Assembly: GCA_021613375.1 (NCBI GenBank)
Contig: CM038725.1
Location: 14,563,089 to 14,627,088 of the forward strand
Source of the DNA: Megaleporinus macrocephalus
Lineage: Eukaryota > Chordata > Actinopteri > Characiformes > Anostomidae
DNA length: 64,000 nucleotides
Reading direction: 5' to 3'
The notes under the pieces were generated by a model that was not told the origin of the DNA, searched no databases, and saw nothing but the letters and a program-made list of their open reading frames with translations. The position numbers and the translations under genes are program-made. This document shows, in pieces, positions 11,270-23,100 of this stretch (its first letter is position 1; every line of letters starts with the position of its first letter).

Positions 11270-13467
11270 CAAGCAGATGATTTTATATCAGTGTGTAGTG
11301 CTTTTGTTTATCTCGCTTAATGTTTGCACATCAAAAGCTTTTCACGTGTAGTTGTTACAAAGTATTATTCTGTTCTGCAGTTATTATACTATAATGTTTA
11401 ATTTAACTTTAACAAATGATTTCTTTTGTAAGTTTTCTGTCTATTTTAAGTCAAATCTTTAAGTCATGTCTCTGTTGAGATGAACACTCTTTAAAACCTC
11501 TTTAGACCTTGATGCAGCATTGTTAAAGTCTTTAGTACACCTGGAAGAGAACACTAGCTGCTAATATGAACACAGGATAGTTTAACCTTGGGATCCGTTC
11601 TAGCTAATGCCAGTTTGCATATTGCACTGTGGGAAACCACCTGGATATGGGGAGCATATGTCATGTGGGATTTTAACACAAAGTCAGGTACCACCATAGA
11701 AGTGGTAGTAAATGGCCTTATATTTTACCCTGTACCAAAATTTTGGTTTATGGATGATTCAAAATTTCAAGCTTTTGAAAACATTTTTCTAATAGTATAA
11801 TATATTGTGCTAGTGTATTTTGCACTAAATAGTTTATAAATGGTAAAACACCACCAATAAACTTGCTCTGCCAAGTTATTTCCACCTATATTCATTTTAA
11901 GGACTTATACATAGATAACCTTTGAATGATATATTAATAAACCCTGTTATAGAGAAAGAAACTGTCATAGGAGTCATATAAAATCAAATACATTTTGCTG
12001 TGTTGTGATTTTATCTACCTGTAACCACTTGCATTCTTTTATATCTTCATAATCTTGTTGACCATATTGTACTAACAGAGATTTATGTTATGGGACTTAT
12101 CATGTTACTAATCATACTTTTAAGTATTTAGAATTTTTAAAGAAATTCTATTTTCAAAGGAAATGATGTTATGACTGATAAATAAATTAATACTGTTTCA
12201 CTGTGGTTTGTTATTTACTACTTAACATATTTATTTTTTTGTATACCAGCTTTGATGAACAGAGCAGCAATAATCAGTATAATTAGAAGTAACAGAATGA
12301 GAACTTTTATAAATCTAATCATGGGGATAAAAAATACATTTAATAAAATGTAACAATTAGCACATTATTATTTTGAAATGCTAATACTTATCCAAAATTG
12401 TAATGTTTTTAACAATCTGGCAATACATTTTCAATTAATAATAGCAGATTTGTATGAAATTGATTACAAGTAAAACACTTTTATTTTGTTTTTAGCCAAC
12501 CACGCAAACCTTTACATATTTTTAATGAGAGAAAAACACTGAGAGGTTTCAGTGATTTCATATCTTTTTCACAGAAAGTTCAAGCATTACAATCCATATT
12601 AAATATGTGTCTTAAAAATTATTTGCAATTACAAACGTTACTGGTCATTTTAAAATGAACCCAATATGCTTACAGTCCACTTTCAGTTTTTGAAGCACAC
12701 GGACGGAAATAAATAAAAGGCTTTTATTTTGAAATACATTCACAGACGTGAGAACTGCGCACATTGCTTCCCGCGACCCGAGCGCTCCGGCGACGTTTCA
12801 TGAACGTTCTATTAGAAATAGTATATTAAGATCACTGTTTTAAATATCGCTTCATAAATATGTCACAACAAACCTGAAGACTTTTCTTCCACCTGAAGTA
12901 AGAAAAACTAAAGTTTGACTTACATTTGCCTCAATAACATCTGAGTTTCGAAGCTCCGGAGTTGCATTCTGGGTAATATGCTAACTAGCTGTTACCCGCA
13001 GGAACAGAAATGTGAGTTTGAGATGCTTTTCGACAAAAAATTATAAAGTATGTGAAACGTGATAATTTATTATTTTCTATGGCAGTTTTGATTTGTTTAA
13101 AATGTATGTTTGAATTGAGGACGACAAACTGCTTACTGTTTACATGTAGTGAGTACGTCTCATTGCACTGAATGTTCTGAGACCATCACAGATATAAAAG
13201 GTAGCATAATTAGATTTGGGACTTTGGTACCAGTTATACGTTTTTGCTGATCAAGAGTTTTAACAGATTTCTGTCCTAAAAACATTAACGACCTTTGCTT
13301 TCGTCTGTAATAACAAATTCAGCTGCTGTGCTTAGTAATATGCTGCTATAAGTTTGTTGGTCAGGTTGCTACTGTTTTGGCTGTGTATCTAACATGTCAT
13401 ACCTGTTGTATTAGCTCTGTAGCAGGAGCTGCTGTAATTTGCACTAGCAGGCTTTATCTGGATAAAA
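11270..13467. other. ENTR1-SNAPC4 intergenic region
   Basis: The first part is the ENTR1 3' UTR; the first AATAAA is at 11856-11861, with others near 11936 and 12180. From about 11790 to 12745 the sequence shows interrupted similarity to 26790-27185 downstream of SNAPC4. A GC-rich patch at 12755-12800 and the run to 13467 probably hold the SNAPC4 promoter and 5' UTR. There is no coding sequence that I can support. Confidence 0.6.
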
Positions 13468-14423
13468 ATGGGGTCATCAGAAGACCTATTATCCCAGAGA
13501 AATAAACTACAACAACAGATTTTGGACCTGGAGACAGCTCTAGGCGCGGACCAGAGTATTATAGATCTGCTCTCATCATCCAGCAGCAGTGGTGAGTCAG
13601 TTAAACTGCTGAGATCTCTTGTTTAAGCCTTACATATGCTGCTGTGTTCTTTGTTCTTTTTCAAATTGAGTCCCATCACATACTGATACACTTCTTCTTG
13701 TCGACAGATGAAGAGTCTGATGACTGTGAACATGCAGGGGAGGAGGCGGTATGATCATCTTTTAGCCCATATCCTCCTGTTGTCTTGTATTTTTCCCTGA
13801 GATCCACTTATGGTATTTGTTTATTTTTTGGTTCAAACTAATTTTTTTAAAAAGTTGGGACATTTTGTAAAATGCAATAAACACAAGAATCTGTGATTTG
13901 TAAAAGAAGCAATATGTAAGATGACATTATTAAATGTTGGATTAATAGTTTGAACTACTCAATCAAGAAAGTAAACAAGCCCAAAATTGTATTAAAGTTT
14001 GATACTAAATCTTTCCTGTGGACTGGTAAATAAACAGAAGGAGAGGCTGTGTTGAGTATGAATTTAAAAGATTGTTGTCTTACATATTGCTCCTTTAAGT
14101 CTCTGGAACTGACAAAAATACAAGAAAACAATTTCAGTGTTTTCACAGACAGACTTAGTTATATTTGGTAAATTTACTATTTTATGCCTGCAACACACTC
14201 AAAAAAAAAGGTTGGGCCATTTTTACTAATTAACATCTACTCTCCGTTCATTCACATTTTAATCGCTTGAAAAATGAGGATACTAATTACAGTTTTACAG
14301 TTGATTTTTTTTTTTTTACCCCTTCTTGTTTGATACAAGACTTTAGCTGCTCAGTAATTTATGGTCGTCGGTGTCCGATGCACCTTACTGTGAGACAGAT
14401 CTGAACTGCAGGCAGGCCAGCCT

Positions 14424-14465
<42 letters not shown>

Positions 14466-17400
14466 GTCTATGAGGCTACCCTGTTGCAGTACATGCAGAA
14501 TGAGGCCTGACATTGTCTTGTTAAAATTACCATGGGCTTGTAGGCTTTTACCCCTTTTGCTTATAAAAGCTGTATATTCTCATTTCTCTTTGGCACAGAG
14601 AACTCAGCATGCATTTTTCAAAAAAAAAAAAAAAAAAACTATAACATGGACACTATAACATAATGTACATTCAACAGTGATTTCTGACCAGAGATTTTAC
14701 TGAATATGCTGAATCTCAATATTATGTACAGTAGATGGTGCATTAAAAGTCTTGCATTGAGAAATATTTACAGTTTTCGAGCTGTGTGACAATCCTCTCA
14801 CAATCTTTGACCCATCTTTGCTCAAGACTGAGTTAGTGAATGATCCTTATATACCCATACATGATCCCTTTACCCGTTACCAGTTCACCTGCATATCAGA
14901 ATGGTCAAATTTCAATATTCTGTAAACTTTTCGCGCTTTCTACTATTTTTGTCGGCTGTATAAAGGTTCAAGTGGGTTAACAAATGACAGATCATAAAAT
15001 GTCCCAACTTTACCAGAAATTGGGTTTGTGCCAAAATGGAACGAGAATTTATTTTTACATAATTTTTACATAAACTGGCTTTATCTCTTAAAATGAAGCG
15101 TGCTTTGTGTCTTTAAGTCTGATGTATGTAAGTTACCTGTGTTCTTTATAGCTGTGCTTTATCCAGTTTTGTGGATACAGACTAGACTAGAAACAGTCTG
15201 TATAACTTCACAGTGAAGGGGGTTAATAATCTGCTGTTAAGCTGCAATTAACATTAAAATCACCTTTATGTATCTACACTTATTGTCCATCTGATAGGAG
15301 CACTTTCTAGTTCTACGATTACAGACTAGTACATCTGTTTTTCTGCCCCCTGTCAGGACCCCCACAGAGCAGGTATTATTTGGGTGGAAGATAATTCTTA
15401 ACAGTGCATTGACACTGACATGGTGGTGTGTTAGTGCAGCAGATGGGCTATCGTCTCTGACTTTCTGCAAGGTGGACCAACAATGTAGGAGTGTCCAATA
15501 GAGTGGACACAGTGTTTAAAAACTCCAGCAGCACTGCTGTGTCTGATCTACTGGCACCAGCGCCACACACACTAACACACCACCACCACATCAGTGTTAC
15601 TGCAGTGCTGAGAATAATCCACCTACCAAGTAATATCTTCTCTGTGGTGGTCCTGTAGGCACCCTTACTATTGAAGAACAGAAGATAGGGGGTGGGGCTA
15701 ACAAAGTATACAGAGAAATAGATGAACTACTGTCTGTAAGTGTAGAACTGCAAAGTGCTCCTGCAATGGACAGAGAGTGTAGATAAAAGAAGCTGGTTTT
15801 AATGTTATGTCTAATTGATGTATGTAAATAGGTTATAGGTCAGCAGATAGTTTCCAGGTTTCTGTTTACGTTGCACATCAAGCTCTTCTCTCAAGAAGTA
15901 AGGTGATATATAGTTTTCCCATGATATGGGCCAAATAACCATTTTGTTTCCTGCAGGTACCAAAAGACCTCGAGGCAAAGCGACAGAAAATACAGAGGGA
16001 GATCGAAGCATTAGAGCAAACACTTGGAGCAGATGCAGCACTGGTGGCTGGCTTGACAGGTAAAATCATATCAGCATGAGAAAGCAGCACTACTAACTTA
16101 CTCATATGTGATTTAGAAACAAAATATTCTAATTCTAATTAGTTAATTTTTTTTTTCTTGCTAAACAGACAGTGAACATGGCACCGGCAGCCACATGGAT
16201 TCTGTAAGTCTCTGCTCATCATTTTTACTGCATAGCCTACTTGTTATGTATGGTATTCATTTATTCTCTCAATTAGCATTTGCGGTTTTTAACCATGTGG
16301 AAAGTTCTGATAAGATTGTTTGTACCCAATTAGAGCGACGAGAATAGTGATGAGGACTTGGAACTCCCTCAAGATGTGGAGACTTGTCTGCAAATGAATC
16401 TGGTCTATCAGGAGGTGCTAAAAGAAAAACTAGCCGACTTGGAGCGCCTCCTCAATGAAAACCGCCAGCAGCAGGTTGGTCGTATGTATGTATGTATGCA
16501 TGTATGTATGTATGTGCTGCATGATTATAAGTAAATCATGTGGAAATCCTTTGTCTTCACAGAAAGAGACTGAAGCCCAGCTTTCTGGCCCTGTGTCTGC
16601 CTCTCCAGGGCTGACTCACACAAAACTTTTCCTTGGCACCTTTATGAAACCATATTTCAAAGACAAGCTCACTGGTCTGGTAGGGTCACCATGTTACTTG
16701 TAGTATTCCTGTGATATACTCCTGTTAGCTGTAGCTAATTATTTTAAGATTTAGGTCAAATGATTAGTGATATATGCATTTCATGTCCAGTTTAAGTGTG
16801 TTTATCTTTTCTTTAGGGCCCTCCAGCAAATGAAGAAACTAAAGAAAAGCTGAGTCACGGAACCAGGCCATGTGATGAGATGAAAATCAGAAGATGTACG
16901 TTGCAGATTTTGTTGAGCAGTTTTTTTTGTATGCTCACCATATTTGATGTTTACATAGCTGCCTAGCCTCCATTATAGACTATACTGAAATTAACATGGA
17001 CGCTTAACTGGTTTCCACTAACCTTCTACCTTCATTAACTCTCAACATTACTCTGTTTTTCTTCTGTAGTATAATTTATCTTAGTTATTTCATTTTATGA
17101 TTATATAAGCACACCTGAGCAGGTGAACAGAAGTACAAGGTGGTACAGTCATTATATCAGTACTGTTTGAGTAGTTTGATCAGAGGAGGATGGGATTGCC
17201 TTGTGAGTCTTGGTTTTTCCCAAGGTTTCCTCCTCCAGTACTGAGGGAGTTTTTCTTTGCCACTGTCACCTATGGCTTGCTCACCAGGTTTTGTTTTCCT
17301 TCTTTGCTGTTCTGTTGTTCTTAGGCTTATTTATGCTTTATTCAACTTTTCTTATCATTAGGCGTGGCGCCACGCAGCCCGATCGCCGCCTGGCTCGGTG

Positions 17401-19481
17401 TGGTGCTTGCCGGTTATTTTTTTTGTCCACCGTCGGCTCATGATGACATACTACATTAACATCTCGTGACTGCGAGGCGGCTGCAGGCTTCACACACAGT
17501 CCCTGCAGTTACTCTCCACGAACTGCGCGAGCCGAGAAACGGCAGAGCTTAATCCTCATTGGTTAGAAGCTCCGCGGACACCTCTGACGTTTGAGTCTTT
17601 TTACTGTAAAATATATATCCCCTCTAAAACTCTTAAAAGACCCTCCATTTACGCTAATACTATCATGTAGTAGCATGACAGTTTATTTTCATGCAGTATT
17701 CAACATATTTATTTTTTCATAATTTTTTAGATATTAGATTTTAGATACTTAGATTTTTTAGTATTTCAGATCATGAAGAAGCTCAAGTGCCGTAGATTTT
17801 TACTCTTTCTAATTCTTTTCTTTCTTTTTACTATTTTTCTGTTGCGTCTACTTCATCAGCTGTAAAGAAAGCAAACGCCACGATACCCGCCGTTGTTCAC
17901 ATAGGCTGCAGGTGGCGACTGTCCGAGTTGAGGCTCTTTTCTAACCAACTCCACCCACTGCGTTCGACTGCTCTCACTGACCACCAAGGCCAGGCGCAGC
18001 CATATCTCGAACATGCCTAATAATTTCTTGTAAAGCTGCTTTGTGATGACATTAGTTGTTAAAAGCGCTATAAAAATATAATTTTGGTTGCATCTTTCAG
18101 GGGAGGGTTGGCAGAAAACTTTGCTGCTCAATTCTGTAGTGTCAGACACTATGAGACGCATGCTGCAGCCTAAAATGTCCAAGTAAGTTGTATATAATTT
18201 TTTTTTTTTCAATAGTATTAATAAAATGTCTGAGAGTGTTGCTGTACATTGCTGCTGTCCTTAACATTCATACAAAATATTTTATGTTGGAAATGTTTTC
18301 TTGTTTTATAGGCTGGATTACTTGACTGCAAAGTTGTCCAAAGCAAAAGGCGTACAAAAAGAAGAACTAGAAAAGCAAATCGCTCTTTTGGAGAAGGACA
18401 TTGAGGAGATTAGGTTCGAATCTCTTAGTTATTAGCTTTACTTTTTTGGTTTGTTTGTTTTTTTATATACACAACTCTGGCTTTAGACTGCAAGCAAATC
18501 AGATTTAATTCTCAAAGAGATTATGTGAGATGACTCTGAGAGCTGTTAATTGCTAGTCATCAGATCAGATTTGTCTGTCTAAGTGTATAAGTAGTAAGTC
18601 TCTGGCATAAGCATGAATCGTTTTGAATCCCAGCACTTCCATCAGTCCATCATTTTATCATTGTTATTGTTGGAGTGATGCAGACAACACTTAGAGCAGC
18701 CAGCGTGTCTAGGCTGAGATACCTCTGTAAAAGTCCAAATGAAATTTGAAATCAATTTTCAAACCTTCCTCAAATGTGGTTTGGATCCAGTTTGCAAAAA
18801 TAGGTTTTTTTTTTTTTTTTTTTTGCTGTCCACACTGTCAGAGATCAGTCACTGTGCGACCTGGCTATGATAAGCATCAGATTTGAGCCAGCATTCTGAT
18901 CAAAACCTAAATTATCATCCAAAAATCCAAAGTTTCAAACTCCACCTTTAGGCCTGTAGGCTGCACCTCTGTAATGGGTTAAAGTTATTTGAGTAGTTTG
19001 AGAACTTAAATTGTTACTTTCTAAATTTTGCTGTATCTCCTCTCCAGCTCATTGAGTGAAGACCAGCTGTATGGGAATCGCCATGATGATCACGACTGGG
19101 ACAAAATAGCGAACACTGATGTATGTCTTGCGAACGAGCTGTAACACACCATGCCATTTTCTATTATTCACGTATACTTGGTGTTCATACCATTGTCTAC
19201 ATATTGTATGTTATAGTTTGAGGGTCTACGAACGGCTGATGATCTGAAGTGGTTCTGGCAGAATTACCTGCATCCCTACATTAACAAATCAACATGGAAA
19301 GAGGATGAGGTTGAAAAGCTTTCTGCTATTGTGGAACAGTTCAAATGCAGCCACTGGGACCAAATTGCAGAGGCTCTTGGGGTAAGCTGTAGTGAGAAAT
19401 TTCTTCATGTGAACCCTGTGATTGGCTGTTCTGGCACAACATGTGGTTCATGAAGAAGCGTTATTGATTTTAACACGTGTG

Positions 19482-19549
<68 letters not shown>

Positions 19550-20083
19550 CACACACTACCGCTAAGTTTAGGATCACTTTAGAATTCATGCAATGCATAT
19601 AATTTTCATGGAATTCACAAACAATATTGTCCATTACATAATTAATTAAGGTGTATCAGATGGTTTTTAAAGAATAAAAATGTTTGTATTAAAGTTTTTT
19701 TCTTTTTGTATAGAGGTTTATTTTGCATATAGTTCTATTATCAGTAATTCTCAGTCCTCTGTCTAAATCTCCTGGTACGGCCGCCAATCCAAGTTAAGGA
19801 TGTTATTGGACTAATTGGTTGTTAGGACACGCTTGCTCAATTGTGATGCACAGCTGAAAAACATTCTACTAATAAGTGTTCATAAAAGGGAGAACAACAT
19901 TCTAGGTTAGTTTAGTATCTGAAGCATCAGCAGTTGATGGCTTGCTGACCGGCACAAAATGGCCAGAAAGAAACAACTTTCTTTAGAGACCCGTCAGTCC
20001 ATTGTAGTGTTACGGAAGGAAGATACTCCATTGAAAACAAGAACACTTCACTGTGATCCCAAACTTTTGAGCAGAAGTGTGTA

Positions 20084-20120
<37 letters not shown>

Positions 20121-23100
20121 CACTTTCACATTAAAACACTAACTGTTCTCCCTGCTGTTTTATTTTATTTTCTTTAGACGAACAGGACCGCTTTCATGTG
20201 TTTCCAGACATACCAGCGCTATATTGCTAAAAGTTTCAGAAAGAGAGAGTGGTCAAAAGAGGAAGACCAGATTCTTCGCGACCTTGTGGAGAAGATGAGA
20301 ATCGGCAACTTCATACCATACGTCCAGCGTAATTCATTTAAAAGCAGAAAGTGATATTTGATGCCTGTTGATTGAATAAATATTTAAATGCCTTATATGT
20401 TTTTCACCCCTCTGCAGTGTCTTACTTTATGGAGGGCCGTGATTCTGCACAGATCATGTACCGCTGGACATCTGTTCTCGATCCCTCAATAAAGAAGGGC
20501 CCTTGGTCAAAAGAAGAAGATGAGGTATGAAGGTTTAGAATGTTTGTGGTCACTAAAGTTTTCATCAATGGTACATTACATGGCCATCTGTACTACATTG
20601 CTATCTAAATGACTATGCAGTGATTCCTGAGGTGTATTTATTTTTACAAAACATGGAGTTGTTTTGCAACATCAGAATTAACATTGAGCTGGTCCTGTGA
20701 GCGGCGTTATGGTAATTGTGCTGTGATTATGGATTTACATATGCATTCTCGTGAACTGAAGATGGAACTTCATTAGTTTCTGATGCCACATTTCAAAGTG
20801 CTGTAGTTAATTTTAGCAAATCTTATTGCAGTTACTGCGTAAAGCCGTAGAAAAGTATGGGCTTAAGGACTGGTGGAAAATCAGACTGGAGGTACCTGGC
20901 AGGACAGACAACGCGTGCCGAGACAGGTGCCCACATACTAAGACGAATATTAATATAGTGAATGTAGTAAAAAGTATGAGCGTTGCTAATTCCTTAGTGA
21001 CTTGTGCTACCTAAACATTGCTCAGTCTTTGTTTATCATAAAACATTGCAGATACTTAGATTGCCTCCGAGATGATGTGAAGAGAGGTACGTGGAGTGAC
21101 GACGAAGTGGAACTGCTGAAAAAACTTGTTGAGAAATATGGTGTTGGTGAGTGATAACCTTAAACAGTAGAAAGACTATTCCCAAATGAATTTATTTAGC
21201 TTATGCGTGAGGAATACAGCTGTCTACACTTGTGTAAACTGTTGTTTTAATATCATCAGGTAAATGGGCTAAGATCGCCTCTGAGATTCCAAACCGAATT
21301 GACAGTCAGTGTTTGAACAAGTGGAAATGGATGACGCGGTGCGCTGCTGTAAGTTTGTTGTGACCGTTATTAGAACTTACCATGTCTTTATGTTTAAGAA
21401 TTAAAGAATACATAGATTTAACATGCATGTTAATTACAATATGTCAAAATACTACTCTATGTTCTGTAGAAACAAGGTGAAAAGAGGAAACCAAAGAGCT
21501 CAACAAAACCTGAGTCAAAGTCAAAAAGGAGGAAGAAAAAAATGAAAGTGGAAGAAGAGAGTGAAATCAGTGAAAAGGACTCTACCTCTGAAGATGAGAA
21601 AATAAAAGTGGAGTACATGGATAGCGATGAAGAACAGAAAAAAGTTAACATCCCCTGCGAAAAGGACACTGACTTTAGAGAAGAGTACATCCAGCCAGAT
21701 ATAAAGGAATGGATCCCTGTAGATTGGAAGGCCAACATGAATCGTGAAGAGATTGTGAGGACCATCCTAGTCAGGTTGCCAACTGAGGGGGACTGTGATC
21801 CAGAAAGTTGCTACAGGTTAATGCGGTGTACTATGCTGAACCGCCATGGATTTCCTGTAAAAACATACATGATTAGAGAACCAGTAGTTTTGAATAAGTG
21901 GGTAAGTTGTTGTATGTTTTTCTCTCTTTGTGCTCAGTAGTACACAGATTAGGTTTCATGATCATACTGAAATTTTCAGGTATTTATTAGAAACTCCGGT
22001 GAGCAGAACCCAGACAAAGGTTTTTGGGTGAATCATGATTTTTAGTAATATAGAGACAGGTCACAAGTCAAAGTAAAAACAAATAAATAAAGGGTTTTAT
22101 TTAACTTACTAGAACAGCTTATTTGCATGTTGGCATAATTTCCACAACCCTTTGGAATTGTACTGGAGGGGTGGGACATTAGTCTCCCTAAACATGTCCC
22201 CTCGACTGCTACTTAAACAACTGAATGCACATTTTTGACCTCAACTCCTCTAAATGTTTTAACTTTTAAGTCACTGTTCCAGTTGAAACACTGGACAACT
22301 GGACAATCCTTGTGATTAAAGCTCCTGCTATTGCTGAATTCTCTTTTTGAATAACGTACGCTCAGCATTTTTATACATGCCACAAAGCATGGTACAATGT
22401 TAGTTGCTTAACTGTAGTGCACCTGTTTAGAAGCTTATTCACTACTTATGTTTTTCCTCTTCTTTATTCAGGTTTCATGTATTTGTCTGTATATCAAAAT
22501 TATTTTCTTCTAATTGTAATGTATCTGCAGGATCTGTGCAATGAAAAAGCCATGATCCTAGTGCGCACAAACGAAGTTAAACACTTGCTGACTTGGATGA
22601 GAGCATCTGCAGTGAAAGGGGTAAGGTTCCATTATAAGGAATTTTACTGTCACATAAGAAACTGTAACAGAATGTTGTTAGCTGCCCTTAGCCCTGTTTC
22701 TAAAACTACTGCTGCACAACAGATTACCCTTACGTGGTAGAATGGTTGTTGTTCTTGTTGTGAACTGGTTAGAACGTATCTTTTTATTTATTTTTTTTAC
22801 AGATAGCCAAGCGCATATCAAATATGTTGTCAACTAAAAGACAGAACCGTGCAAAAAGGGATGAACAAGTGAGCAGTGGGCAACCGAGAAGTGGTCAAAC
22901 AATCCAATGCACACAAACCACTCATACCTCCAAGTCAATAATCAACTCCAACCTGGAGTATTCTCTTCTGATGGCTGTTATTCCATGGATTGGGAATGTT
23001 TTATTGCCTCCTCCTTTCTATGAAAAGAAACTTTGTGAAGGTACTGAGATGTCATAAAATAATGACTGGAAAGGATGTGGACATTGATTTTTTTTTTCTT

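Larger units (their letters stand above)
13749..15956. other. SNAPC4 intron 2 with repeat fragments
   Basis: Besides the foldback element at 15240-15825, this intron holds 'aaaaagttgggacattttgt' near 13850 and 'aaaatgtcccaactttacca' near 14997. These look like the two inverted ends of a decayed DNA transposon of the common fish 'GTTGGGAC' type, spanning about 13848-15035. A (CA)n run lies at 14428-14463 and a poly-A at 14620-14637. No exon candidate keeps frame. Confidence 0.5.

Noticed and set aside
11588..11800. 70-codon plus ORF after ENTR1
   Set aside because: No recognised family, no splice context, lies in the 3' UTR/intergenic region.
12960..12990. ZNF143-like 'cattctgggtaat' word near the SNAPC4 5' end
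   Set aside because: It matches only the core loosely; too weak to annotate as a binding site.
14371..14658. ORF with a Thr-His run
   Set aside because: It is a translated (CA)n microsatellite inside SNAPC4 intron 2.
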